The notes below the pieces were generated by a model that was given only the letters and a program-made list of their open reading frames with translations, had not been told where the DNA came from and made no database searches. Source: Symbiodinium microadriaticum (lineage: Eukaryota > Sar > Dinophyceae > Suessiales > Symbiodiniaceae). Taken from it: a stretch of DNA of 64,000 bases. Shown piece after piece: positions 54,021-64,000 of this stretch; the first letter of the stretch is position 1, and each line of letters opens with the position of its first letter. Position numbers and translations under genes: made by a program. Location: contig LSRX01000289.1 of the NCBI GenBank assembly GCA_001939145.1, positions 359,037-423,036 on the forward strand, read 5' to 3'.

Positions 54021-54360
54021 TCAAGTTAATACGAAAGCAACACAGATTTCAATGTTTGCGCCCAGACACGTTGGGAAGACAGGAGGCGCTATGGCGCCCC
54101 AGAACATGTTGTCTGGAATGTGCCAGTCGCACTTGACCTGAACCTCACGGACATCCTCTCGGGCCACATTGGTGACCACCATGCCGTCCCGAATAATGAG
54201 GGTGTTCTCTATGCTGCCGAAAGCATGCGCTGAGACAGTGTTCTGCCTGATGATGGCTCCTGCCACTACTCCTGATCCCGTGTCGATATACTCCACAAAT
54301 TGGTCGATGGTCCATCCAGCATGAACTGCAATGCCCCTCGAAGCTCAAGAGCTGAGGCAC
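54021..54360 (-). CDS. Orphan coding exon fragment, 3' end of a gene
   Basis: The open frame on the minus strand runs from about 54,360 to the TGA at 54,021. It reads RGIAVHAGWTIDQFVEYIDT then GSGVVAGAIIRQNTVSAHAF, GSIENTLIIRDGMVVTNVA, REDVREVQVKCDWHIPDN, MFWGAIAPPVFPTCLG and a hydrophobic tail. There is no ATG at the left edge, so this should be an internal or 3' exon whose upstream part is missing. The sequence beyond 54,361 is heptamer repeat (TTTAGGG), which may have replaced or interrupted the rest of the gene. The Ile/Val-rich pattern with spaced Gly resembles a beta-strand-rich domain, but I do not recognise a family. Frames overlapping at 54,145-54,360 are shadows. Confidence 0.5.
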
Positions 54361-55286
54361 GGTTTAGGGTTTAGGGTTTAAACCCTAAACTCCAAGCCGT
54401 AAACCCTAAACGGTAAACCCTAAACCACAGCAAAAGATCGAGACCCTCCGAGCGAGTGCAAACACCATCCGATAGACCGATAGCCTTGAAGCCTAATCCT
54501 TGAACTCCAAAAGACTGAAGGCCCCGAAGCAGCTGATCCCAACCCGACAGGTCGCGGTCAAAAAGGTTTAGGGTTTCGGTTTGGGGTTCTAGGGTTTCGG
54601 CTTGGGGGTTTAGAGGATTTCGGTCTTAGGATGCAGGGTCTCGGGTTTAGGGTTTCGTTTGGGAGTTTACGAAAAAAGGCACCCTCGGGTTCTATGAGGG
54701 TCCTAGGGCCCTAGGGTCTAAGGTTTAGGGGTTTAGGGTTAGGGGTTTAGGGGTTTAGGGTTTAGGGTCTTAGGGTTAAGACTTGGTATTCTAATCACTA
54801 TGGAGGCAACTAGGCTCATAGTGCGTATAGAGGGGTAAAAGGTTTTAAGACTGGGGCTGTCGGGACATACAGGGGTCTGTAAAAGCCTTTTGGCCAGGCT
54901 ACCGCTTCCCAACCAAAAACCCTTAAACTCGGATTGTGCGGGCCTTCTACAGAATAATGGGGCAATAAATTGCAAGGAAAGTCCATAGTGCCAATACCTC
55001 GAACGCCCCTCTCGAAGCCAAAACTTCCAGGGGCGGGTGAAAGTATGCAGAGGAGGATCAACTCTAAACCCCATACACAATCCAGAACCCGAAGCCCCTA
55101 ACCCTCTACCCCTTTGAGCCCTGGACCCTGCAAGCCCAGAACAAACCTTAAACTCTAAACCCTAAACCCTAAACCCTCAAACCCTAAACCTTTAGACCCT
55201 GGTGAGGTGAGGAAGCGTGCGAAGGAAGGCAGCTGCGGCGGGGTTCAGACGACGGCCTCTCGAGCAAAAGAACTACTTCCCCCCCC
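54361..55286. repeat. Heptamers and a weak minus-strand frame
   Basis: G-rich at 54,361-54,380 meets C-rich at 54,380-54,428. G-rich at 54,570-54,780, C-rich at 55,145-55,200. The minus-strand frames at 54,739-55,080 are partly heptamer-derived and not called. Confidence 0.6.
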
Positions 55287-55395
55287 CCCAGAGACTCCAA
55301 CACCCCTTAATTAAGGAATATACCTTCAATCTTATTAGGGTTCTTATTATAATTTCGGGTATATTCCTTAATTAAGGGGTTTTGGAGTCTCTGGG
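55287..55395. mobile_element. MITE-like palindrome, family D copy 2
   Basis: CCCAGAGACTCCAACACCCC and GGGGTTTTGGAGTCTCTGGG are the arms, continued by TTAATTAAGGAATATACC on the left and GGTATATTCCTTAATTAA on the right. A short poly-C run lies at the left boundary. Confidence 0.85.
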
Positions 55396-58296
55396 CCCTT
55401 CAGCAAACGAGGCTCTACACGGAGAACAACTTCTGCCAGTTAAACACAATCCAACTACCCAAACAGTATAGGGCTGTAGGTCCCAAACTCCAAACCCTAA
55501 ACCCTAAACCCTAAACTCTGAACGTTTTCTGGCTCCTAAAACCCTAGTATTTGGGCACTGGGACCCTGGGGGTTGGGGAACAGAGATAGCAGGTCAAACC
55601 CTAAACCCCTAAGCCCTAAACCCGAAGCCCTAAGCCCTAATCCATAAACCCTAACCCCTAATCTCTAAAGCCTAACCCGTTGCAGGGTATTGTAGGGCAT
55701 TGTAGGGCTTGTAGGGTATTGTAGGGTTTGTAGGGTTTCGTATGCATCCATGATCTACGCATGCTCCTTAAAATGCCCTAAAGCCTAAACTCAAGCGACC
55801 TTAATAAACCCCGTTTAAGGTTTAGGGCTATGAAGGTTAATCCTAAACCCCCAAAGCCCAAAAGCCCAAAAGCCCCAATCCCCAAAATGTTTGATGACGG
55901 CACGTGGTTGCGATGCCAGATTTTATGCTCAAGGTCCGGGAACTCGCTTCATCCCCAGACAAAGACCCCCCTCAGGAGAGTCGACAGTGAGTGGACGGTA
56001 TAGAGTATAGGCTTGGGTTGAGGGTTTCAGGGATAAGGGTGTATTAGGTTGTTAGGCGTTTGGAGTGCTTGAAACCTGAGATCCATACAAGTACAATCGT
56101 AGATATGGGGTTTGCCATATAGAAGAGCACCTGGTTCTCCGAGTAAAGCTGCCCTAGAGGCGGGCGAATCAATCAAATACTATGGCTTTGGCGTGCCCTT
56201 AACCCTAGACCCTGCCCTAAACCCGGTCTTCGAATATGAATGCTGCTTCATCAGAAACCCCGAGACCAAAAACCCTGTAATCCCTAGACCCTTATACCCT
56301 TTATAAACCCTAAACCTAAAACCCTAATCCCTAAACCCTTTAATCCTTAAGTGCCATGCGTACTTAATCCTTAACACTAGTTCTTACGGGCACCAAGACC
56401 CCTAAACCCTAAACCCAAAGCACTAAGCTAAACTAAACCCGAAACCCTAAATCCTAAACACTAAACTAAACCCTAAACCCTAAGCCCTAAACCCTAAACC
56501 CTAAACCCTCGACCCTAAACCCCAAGCCCTAAACTCTAAGCCCTAAGCCCTAAACCCCAAACCCTAAACACTAAGCCCTAAACCCTAAGCCCTAAACCCT
56601 AGAGATCCCTTTAAAGGAACTCTTATAGATCCCTTCAAAGCTCTCAACCCTAAAGCTCAAAACCCCACCCAGAGCTATGAAGCCCGGAGTCCCCAAGATC
56701 CCACGGAAGCCCTGAGAGCCATACCCACAGTGGCCTTCAAAGAGGGTTTAGAGGGTGTAGGGTTTAGGGCTTAATAGGGTTTAGGGTTTAGGGCTCTAGG
56801 GGTTTATAGGGTGTAGGGTTTAGGGCTTAATAGGGTTTAGGGTTTAGGGGTTTAGGGCTTACCTAAATCCTAGAACCCAAATCCCTAAACCCTAAACCCT
56901 CAGATCCAAACCCTAAACAGGGCATGGGGCTGAGTGGATTTAGGCTTCAGCGGGTTTAGGGTTTAGAGGCCTGCAGGAGCTTAGGATTTAAGGGTTTTGG
57001 CCTCAGCAATGAGAATAAGGTTCCTTTTAAAAAGTTCATATTAGGGGTCCTCTAAAGGGTTCTTGTTAGGTTTGTTGGAAAGGGTTCTTATTAGGGTTCC
57101 TTTATGAAAGGGTTCTATAAGAATTCCGATCTCTTTGTTCAGAACCACGAACAAGACCAAGAACCCTGAGCCAAGATTTTTCTCGGAAGGTCATGCGATC
57201 TCCGGGGAAGGGACGTCCTTCGCCTGGCGGTCCAGAACACTAAGGTTTAGGGTTTAGGGTTTAGGGCTTAGGGTCTAGGGTTTAGGGCTTAGGGTTTAGT
57301 GTTTAGGGCTTAGGGTTTAGGGCTTAGGGTTTAGGGTTGATCGGGATGTAGGGTTTAGGTCTTAGTCTTGTGGGCACCTATATGTCCCACCGGGGGCTTG
57401 TTGCAAAGGCTTGGTAAGCTCCAGATGGCTTTATTCGGGCTTTCCACCAAAGAGTCCAAAGTGCATACATGTATTGTGTTTGTGTTTGCGATAATACTAC
57501 AGTAGTCTTTGTGGGTTGCTCTTTATCCGAGTATCGGCAAATTCGGTGTCAAAACTACTGAGGCAAGGACGGTCTCCCTAGACAATACTTTCGCTTCTAT
57601 AGGGCGTCAGGCTAAACCCAAACCCCTAAACCCTAAACCCTAAGCCCTATAAACCCTAAACCCTAATCCCAAATCCCTAAACCCTAAGCCCTAATCCCTA
57701 AAAAGTAAACCCTAAGTCAGATTGGCCAGCAAACCATCTCAGTTTAAAAACCCCGTATTTATTAGAATATATTCGAACAAGGCTTTGGAGTCTACTGTCG
57801 ACTCGCCGACAGCACCGGGCTGTTCTGATAGGCTCTCTGAAGATGGGTTTAGGGTTTAGAGTATTAGCGTTTAGCTTTTGAATTTTAGGTTTAGGGCTTG
57901 TGGTTTCGGGTAAAAGCATTCACTTGTTCCTGACATGGATGGGGGCCCAGAGACATGGGATTGGCCAAGCCACCTATTTCAAGCTATATGGTGTACCGTG
58001 TAGGATTCGGGACGGGCAGCATGAGTTTGTGGTTCCATAAGGGTTCTTGGTTTTGGGGTTTAGGATTTGTGTCAAGGCTGGTGAGCTGGTGTCGAGCTGT
58101 GTAGTTAAGCACACAAATGAAACTCCGCGTTTGTTCTCAAGCTGTGCGATAACTGCTTCAAGCGGGACTTGCGAGCTCGATCCCCCGCCATGCAGCCCGT
58201 CGTTGGTCAGCCGGTGCCGGTGGCCGGTGACAAGGTTGGACTGTGCGGAGGTTTAACAGGACAACGACGCAGCAGTCGGCCAGGAATGCCTTTGTA
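55396..58296. repeat. Heptamer region with unique stretches
   Basis: C-rich at 55,490-55,520, 55,595-55,680 and the long 56,310-56,660; G-rich at 56,740-56,860 and 57,240-57,350. Repeats of TTGTAGGGTA at 55,685-55,735 form a small tandem. Unique at 57,360-57,610 and 57,910-58,290, with doubtful frames. Confidence 0.6.
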
Positions 58297-58405
58297 CCCA
58301 GAGACTCCAAAACCCTTGATTAAGGAATATACCTTAAAATATAGTAAGAACCCCAATAAGATTTAAGGTATATTCCTTAATTAAGGGATATTGGAGTCTG
58401 TGGGC
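58297..58405. mobile_element. MITE-like palindrome, family D copy 3
   Basis: ACCCAGAGACTCCAAAACCC and GATATTGGAGTCTGTGGGC pair, with GATTAAGGAATATACCTTAA and TTAAGGTATATTCCTTAATT as inner arms. It lies only 335 bp upstream of a family C copy. Confidence 0.85.
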
Positions 58406-58553
58406 ATTTCCTTCCAGCATCTCCTAGAACTCGGGAGCTAGGCCCCCGCGGTAATGTGCGTTTTTCGCCCACGACCTTGACGTCACCTGATGCCACACTA
58501 ACTCCGCCTCCTCGACGAACCCCAGCGCCCTTTGAATATGGAATACATACGTG

Positions 58554-58554
<1 letters not shown>

Positions 58555-58587
<33 letters not shown>

Positions 58588-58590
58588 TAT
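58555..58590. repeat. (AT)n microsatellite
   Basis: AT repeat bounded by GTGTATATAT and ATATACACATATAC. Confidence 0.85.
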
Positions 58591-58740
58591 AAACTGGGAC
58601 TAGTTCTCAACTAGGCTGGGCTTCCTGCTGAGGTTGGAGACTGGGGTGATTTTGCAGTGGCGCAAGGCTCTGCCTACATGTTAATCTAGGTTCGCCCGTA
58701 AGATCCTCTCCGGCCCAGAAAGGCTACGTATCAAATATAT

Positions 58741-58850
58741 CCCTGAGGGTCCATGTACCCAAATAGTATGTACTTGGGCCCCAGAGTACTCAAATAGGGA
58801 CTACATTAAGGCCAAAGTATATCTATTTGGATACATGGACCCTTAGGGTA
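58741..58850. mobile_element. MITE-like palindrome, family C copy 4
   Basis: CCCTGAGGGTCCATGTACCC at the left and GGATACATGGACCCTTAGGG at the right pair. The interior (TACTTGGGCCCCAGAGTAC, AAATAGGGACTACATTAAGG) matches copy 3 closely. Confidence 0.85.
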
Positions 58851-59494
58851 TCAAAGGCCTACAATGGCCAACATTGTAAAGAAAGATCTTACACGGCTAA
58901 ATCCTGGATCCTGAACCCCTAAGACCCTGTCTCCAACGTGGAGACACGGATCCTACTGTTTAGGTCCCCAGCATATTGAAATTTCGCTATGGATGCCAAT
59001 AAAGACTTCGAACGTGCGCGGTACCTACAAAATGTAGCCTCTGTACAGCAATAGGTTCAGGTGGTATCCTTTGCCGTCGAGATGCGGACCACAAGCCAAC
59101 AAGCTCTTCATAGCCCCTAAACCCTCAACCCTAAACCCCTAAACCCCTAAACCCTAAACCCTAAACCCCTAAACCCTAAACCCTAAACCCCTAAACCCTA
59201 AACCCAATTAATTTCAACCCCAGCGGGCCCCATCGACCCTACAATCCTCGAACTCCGCACCCCTAAGCCTAGAACCCTTCTTGAACCGTTGTGGAAGCCC
59301 TGCAAGGCGCAGAAGTCCTGAATTTCCAAACCTTCTCATCCCAGAATCCCAAGCCATTACCTCATAAACCCTAAACCCAAAATCCCCGAGTCTCCAGGGT
59401 TACGTAAGATGTTCTTAGGACTGGGGTTAGTGTTGAGCTCTTGCTCGAGCTGTGCAGCCATGCACCCAAAGCCCCGAACAGAAATGTTCAAGCC

Positions 59495-59563
59495 TACCTA
59501 GACCCCAAGTACCCCTTATTTGGGACAATTTACCCCTATTTGAGGGTACAAGGAGGGTCCTGG
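59495..59563. mobile_element. Short repeat element, family F copy 2, inverted
   Basis: ATTTGGGACAATTTACCCCT and GGGTACAAGGAGGGTCCTGG are the reverse complement of the left part of copy 1. The copy seems to lack the distal 20 bp. Confidence 0.65.
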
Positions 59564-60205
59564 TAAACTCTAAACCGTTTCGGGACTGAGGGGTTTCCTG
59601 GTTCAGGGTTTGGGGGTTTGGGTGGTCTCTGAAACCCTAAACCCTAAACCCCAACGAATATAGGGGCTGCGACAACATAGACGCCTTCTACCCCAAATCT
59701 CGGTAAACCCTCCGCGAAAATGCATCTTCAACCGGAAAATAACCACAAAACTCCACATCCCTGAACCCTAAACCCTTAACCCTAAACCCCTAAACCCTAA
59801 ACTCCTAAACCCCTAAACCCCTGAACCTCTAAACCCCTAAAGCCGTAAACCCTAAACCCACCCAACCGCGAGACCCACATCTGGCCTCGGAGTCCTGCAA
59901 GGCCTCGCTTCCTGCAGTCAGACAACCGCAAAACTCAAACGCCAAACTCAAACCAAATCACTCAAAGCACTCCAAACCCTAAACCCTAACAACCCTAAAC
60001 CCCTAAACCCTAACAACCCTAAACCCACAAATTGAAACCCTTGGACCCGCCTCTGGTTTTTCGGCATACTGTTACTCCTGTTTTTTTTTTTTGTTTTTTC
60101 TGTGGGGGCTGCTCTGGATCCCTTCTTTGCGCCCTTGCTGCAATAAGCCAGCGGCCAAAAACGGTGCCAAGTCTTTGTAGAAGGGTGCCGTAGGGCCTAA
60201 AACGG

Positions 60206-60230
60206 GACCCTAACTTAGAGAACTACCCGC
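60206..60230. mobile_element. Family E solo right end
   Basis: GGGACCCTAACTTAGAGAAC followed by TACCC matches the right terminus of family E. No left arm is visible in the preceding 150 bp. Confidence 0.6.
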
Positions 60231-60609
60231 CTACACTGACAGCCCATAGAAGAGGGCCACCCCGATCTGAACTTAAATTTCGGGTCACAAGGCTCAGAGG
60301 CTGGGTATGGGCTTGAGGGCTACCAAAAGTCTCCACTACGTAAAAATATCCTATAACACTCCCTTCCCCGGTTCTGGTACTGCGTCTGACCATTATAACT
60401 TCTTGGCTTGCATGGGATATCCCAAACAATCAAACACACACAAGCAACATGAATCCGCCACTTAGTACCCACTAGGTATACCTAATCCTCCTCCCTGCAG
60501 CCCAAAAGTCCAGTGACACCCGCTGTTCGAGTGCAATTTCCCCCCTTTCTACGCATCTCCGTATCCACCCCTCCTCCCCTACTGCTGTAGCTACTAGACT
60601 AGAACTGCA

Positions 60610-60742
60610 ACTGCAGTTGCTGCTCCTGCTACAACAGCAACTGGTACTACTACTTCTGCTTCTAGTCCTGCTGCTACTACTGCTGCTGCTACTACTACTC
60701 CTCCACCTGCTGCCGCCGCCGCTACTTCTACTGCTGCTGCTG

Positions 60743-60775
<33 letters not shown>

Positions 60776-60781
60776 CTGCTG

Positions 60782-60814
<33 letters not shown>

Positions 60815-60820
60815 CTCCTG

Positions 60821-60852
<32 letters not shown>

Positions 60853-60905
60853 GCTGCTAGTGCTACTACTGATACTACTGCTTCTGCTGCTGCTCCTGCT
60901 TCTTC
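60610..60905. repeat. Large (CTG)/(ACT) trinucleotide array
   Basis: About 300 bp of interleaved CTG, ACT, CTC and CCG triplets. They read as poly-Leu on the plus strand and poly-Ser, poly-Val or Ala on the minus strand. All long frames here (60,472-60,953) follow from triplet periodicity. Confidence 0.9.
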
Positions 60906-60937
60906 TTCCCAACTAATTACTGCTGGCACGACCAATC

Positions 60938-61249
60938 TTGGCGCTCGCAACACTGCTGCCGCCGCTCTTCCTGCTGCTGTTCATGCTGCTGCTGCCACCG
61001 CCGCTGCGATGGCCACATACATGTCAGACCAGCGACGACCCGGGACCTTCTGGGGCGGCGGACTCCAGAGACACATGCTGCTGCCGCAGTCAGGCCGAGC
61101 CGGGCGGCCTAGCGCTATGGTATGGTCCCGCAACCCTAAACCCTAAACCAAGGTCCCTATTACAAAACCGAGAGAGCCTCGGAGACGCTTCGCTGGTGGC
61201 TCCTCCGCATCGAGAGCCTGGCAGCGGAGTCAAACGTAGGGTTATATAG
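60938..61249 (+). other. Open frame interrupted by a short heptamer insert
   Basis: The frame begins at the edge of the CTG/ACT microsatellite with a Leu/Pro-rich hydrophobic start (MALATLLPPLFLLLFMLLLP). It continues through TSDDPGPSGAADSRDTCCCR, then passes a short heptamer insert at 61,130-61,151 flanked by GGTCCC copies. Coding is doubtful because the N-terminal part is derived from simple repeat. Confidence 0.15.
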
Positions 61250-61276
61250 GCTTTGGGGTTTAGGGTTTAGGGTCCT

Positions 61277-61357
61277 TCCCTAAGGGTCCAAATAATCATT
61301 ATTTAAGGACTTTGGGGCCCAAAAACCATAAATAAGGACTACTTGGACCCTTAGGGC
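61277..61357. mobile_element. MITE-like palindrome, family C-related short variant
   Basis: CCTAAGGGTCCAAATAATCA at the left and AAGGACTACTTGGACCCTTA at the right share the family C tip but not the CATGTACC part. ATTTAAGGACTTTGGGGCCC is central. Length is about 80 bp. Confidence 0.6.
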
Positions 61358-62302
61358 TTCTCATCATTGCTACGCCAAAGGGCTCTCAGTAGTTATTTGC
61401 AGCTTCTGCAGGGTCCTACAAGGTCTTGGAATGGCTTGTTCTAGTCGGTGCCCCGGCATCCCCTCAATAATAGGGATCCCGGTCCTCCATATATTCAGGT
61501 TCAACAACGATACCCACCATACAAAATCCGAGAACCTAGGATGCAAATATATGCAAATCTTAAACTCGCAAAACAGCTTTCTATGGCCCGTAGATACCCG
61601 CAAACCCTTGACGAATCATTAAGGCCCCCCCCATTTATCGCCGATAAAACTCTGACTTTTCTTGCCAAGTCCAAATTCTTAAACATATTCAAACCCGTAG
61701 ATTAAACTCTATCACACTCCATTGCCCGGAGAGCGCATGAAACTGTCCATAAGGAACCCTTAACCCCAAACCCGAAAAACTTAACCCCTAAACCCCATAC
61801 ACCCTAAGCCCTTCAAGCACGCAAGGAGCCCTCTTTCTAAACCCTGAACCGACAGGCCCTGAATCCTCAACCTCAAGCCCCCTGGACGCTACAGAACCTT
61901 CCTCTTCAGTGTCAGTAAGGTCCATTCCCTCCACAAGCAATGCCCCTAAACCCTAAACCCTTTTTGAAGGGGATGCCAGAGGGGGGTAAGGTGAACCATG
62001 AGCCCCTACCCTACTCCACGGGTTAAAATTTAAAAGCCCCTTGCAATGCAAAACTATGCCAGAACACTACACCATGTGCCCTAAACTTCCGAAACATTAT
62101 TTAAAAGTACTAAAACCTTAAACCCCAAACCCTAAATCCTAAAACCCTCAATGCTCAACCCTAAAATACCTCCGAAAACCTCTAAAGCCCCAAAGCCCTA
62201 AACCCTAGGCCCTAACCCCCGAAACCCCTAAACTCTAAACCCTAAACCCCAGTAAAACCTACACCCTAAACCCCGCCTAAACCCCTAAACCCTAACCCCT
62301 AA

Positions 62303-62364
62303 ACCCTTATAGATCTCTTATAGATCCCTTTAAGGAGCCCTTATAGTTCCCTTAAAAGGAACCC
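62303..62364 (+). repeat. Family K copy 5
   Basis: CTTATAGATCTCTTATAGAT, CCCTTTAAGGAGCCCTTATA and GTTCCCTTAAAAGGAACCC form the complete unit at the end of a C-rich tract, just before a GC-rich spacer and the long G-rich tract at 62.48 kb. Confidence 0.75.
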
Positions 62365-63044
62365 AAGAAACGCAAGGCCCTGCAAGTTGGCCCCTTGGGC
62401 CTCGGCGGCTTCTGCGAGGGACTCCAGACCTCCATTCTGGCACTCGGGGGGCTCAGTAAATGGGGGGTTCTTTAAGGGACTAGGGTTTAGGGTTTAGGGT
62501 TTAGGGTTTAGTGCTTAGGGGTTTCGGGGGCTCAGTTTTTGGGTTTAGGGTTTAGGGGTTTAGGGTTTAGGGTTTAGGGTTTAGGGTTTAGCGCTTAAGG
62601 GTTTCGGAGGCTCAGTTTTTGGGTTTCGGGGATTAGGGTTTAGGGGGGCTTTAGGGTTCGAGGGGTTCAGGGTTTAGGGGAGTTTAGGGTTTAGAGTTTC
62701 GGGGTTTAGGGTTTAGAGGGGTTTAGGGCTTTGGGGGTTTATGGTTGAGAGGAGTTTAGGGTTTAGGGCTTAGGGGCTTAGGGTTTAGGTGGGTTTAGGG
62801 TTTGGGGGTTTAGGGGTTTAGGGTTAAGGGTTTAGGGGGGTTTAGGTTTAGGGTTTGGGGGTTTAGGGTTTTGACGTTGTTTAAGGCATCTTAGGGTTGC
62901 GGCCATGAACTGTCCGGTCGAGCTCCCACATCCTCCTCCTGACCTCACGTGACTGCTATCCTCCACTCGCTTCTGTGATTTTGCCGTCCAAAGTTTATAC
63001 CCGAACCCCTAACAATATGTAGGGACATGTAGGAACCAAAAATG

Positions 63045-63140
63045 AGTAGTTCTCTAAATTAGGGTCCGTATCAGGCCCCCAATATAGTACAGCAAACTTA
63101 TAAAAGGACCCCAAACGGAACCCTAACTTAGAGAACTACC
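63045..63140. mobile_element. MITE-like palindrome, family E copy 3
   Basis: GTAGTTCTCTAAATTAGGGT and ACCCTAACTTAGAGAACTAC pair with one mismatch. The interior GGCCCCCAATATAGTACAG is in opposite orientation to copy 1, which has GTACTATATTGGGG. Confidence 0.8.
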
Positions 63141-63337
63141 GATATACTAGAGGACCGTTTAACAACATACAGACTTCAATTGCGGCATCTAACCTAAACT
63201 CGAAACCTCCCTAAAGACCCTAAACACCAAAACAAATCAACATCCCAAACCCTAAACCCTAACCCTAAACCCTATAAACCCCATAAGCCCCATAAACCCC
63301 ATAAGCCCTAAACCCCTCAAGCCTTAAACTCTAAACC

Positions 63338-63425
63338 AGGACCCTCCTTGTACCCTCAAATAGGGGTAAATGGTCCCAAATAAGGGGTACTTAGGGTCTA
63401 ATAGAGGGTAGATGGAGGGTCTAGG
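63338..63425. mobile_element. Short repeat element, family F copy 1
   Basis: CAGGACCCTCCTTGTACCCT at the left and GATGGAGGGTCTAGG at the right are imperfect inverted repeats. The interior AGGGGTAAATGGTCCCAAAT recurs in reverse complement at 59.5 kb and, diverged, at 30.45 kb. Confidence 0.7.
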
Positions 63426-63630
63426 AACCCTCAAGCCTTAAACTCTAAAGTCAGAAGCCTCCGTCTGAAACTCTGACGCGATGCCGCTGGCAAAAAGGGT
63501 TGTTATGTCGAGGACACGGCCGAGAGTTTGGTGGTGAAGGGGGAGGGACTGAGGGTTCGGGATTTGGGGTTTAGGGTTTAGGGTTTAGAGACTTCGGGTT
63601 TGGAAATAATCCCGGGTCCTCTGTCCCAAG

Positions 63631-63649
63631 CCCCCCCCCCCCCCCCCCC
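63631..63649. repeat. Poly-C run
   Basis: Nineteen consecutive C after a G-rich heptamer tract. Confidence 0.9.
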
Positions 63650-64000
63650 GCCCGAAGCTATAAAGTGCAAACCCACAACTCCAAACTATTTCCTCCTAAA
63701 CCCTAAACCCTAAACCGTCTGACGAGGCACGCTCTCGCACGTCCTCCAGAAGGGCTTTCAGGGTTCGGGTTTCGGCTCCGCTTCTTGCATTCAACTGTCG
63801 ACCAATGTACCTATAAGACCCCCAACTACGCTTTATTATACCCCAAATACGCTAAAGGCACACCCCAAACCCGGAGTCCGAAGCATATACCCCCAAGCCC
63901 GTGCAGAACCCTTGCAGATCCCTCAACCCTTAATTTGAGGAATTCGGGTTAAGCCGAAAAAGGAGGGCTCGCGTTTCCTTCAAGCACCAAGCACTGCCTT

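Larger units (their letters stand above)
58851..60470. repeat. C-rich heptamers and unique sequence
   Basis: C-rich at 59,115-59,205, 59,628-59,655, 59,760-59,855 and 59,975-60,030 (with AACAACCCTAAACCC units). A T-rich run lies at 60,079-60,099. No gene is seen. Confidence 0.6.
61358..64000. repeat. Long paired heptamer arrays to the window end
   Basis: Unique at 61,358-61,740, with short competing frames. C-rich at 61,765-61,805 and 62,110-62,300, K unit, spacer at 62,365-62,480, then about 400 bp of G-rich repeats at 62,485-62,870, the longest in the window. C-rich at 63,235-63,330, G-rich at 63,565-63,600. Confidence 0.75.

Noticed and set aside
60472-60953. Poly-Ser, poly-Val/Ala and poly-Leu frames of up to 146 codons
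   Set aside because: They follow from the trinucleotide array; all frames on both strands are open for the same reason.
1-64000. A true chromosome end
   Set aside because: Heptamers occur in both orientations throughout in short degenerate tracts; no terminal uniform array is present at either edge.
1-64000. tRNA, rRNA or spliced-leader RNA genes
   Set aside because: No cloverleaf-type A and B box pair, rRNA core motif or dinoflagellate spliced-leader sequence was recognised by eye; a covariance-model search would be decisive.

Overview
This window looks like a repeat-rich, gene-poor stretch of a eukaryotic nuclear genome. Plant/alveolate-type telomere heptamers (CCCTAAA / TTTAGGG) and their degenerate derivatives recur every few hundred bases over the whole 64 kb, on both strands. 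No bacterial operons, rRNA, tRNA or CRISPR array could be recognised. The best guess for the organism is a dinoflagellate or related alveolate. The reasons are the heptamer type, short orphan coding islands whose translations look like dinoflagellate lineage-specific proteins (for example a Gly-Asp-Asp-Ala-x-Tyr peptide at about 44.8 kb), and the mass of small palindromic elements. The assignment is an inference from memory of such proteins and was not tested.

Three layers make up the window. (1) Telomere-like heptamer tracts of 20-400 bp, often paired as a C-rich tract, a short GC-rich spacer, then a G-rich tract. (2) At least nine families of short (about 70-110 bp), almost entirely palindromic elements that resemble MITEs. 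Members of one family occur in both orientations, and several families end in TA. A separate 60-bp palindromic unit built on AGATCCCTTTAAAGGAACCC is embedded in the heptamer tracts. (3) Islands of ordinary-looking sequence, some with coding character: about 22.6-23.9 kb, 24.8-26.0 kb, 34.8-35.2 kb, 41.6-41.9 kb, 42.4-42.7 kb, 44.7-45.0 kb, 52.1-52.65 kb and 53.8-54.36 kb. Most islands carry gene fragments or frameshifted copies that stop where heptamer repeats begin. The best supported is a roughly 370-codon reading frame on the minus strand at 24,841-25,961, broken by two apparent frameshifts.

The most interesting observation is that several telomere-like tracts are flanked by exact or near-exact direct repeats of 15-21 bp (about 6.8, 12.7, 13.4, 22.1, 23.1 and 26.05 kb). 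This is what insertion with target-site duplication would leave. One tract interrupts a 60-bp, codon-length minisatellite and another sits inside a (CACT)n microsatellite. Together with the palindromic units, this suggests that telomere-like DNA has been inserted repeatedly as discrete pieces, by break repair or by an uncharacterised mobile element, and was not simply left by chromosome fusion. An intact heptamer array contains stops in all six frames, so such insertions would also truncate genes, which fits the many clipped reading frames.

There is a 109-base N gap at 49,144-49,252 and single Ns at 17,829, 35,749 and 42,045. The last lies exactly at the start of a 110-bp duplicated segment and may mark an assembly join.
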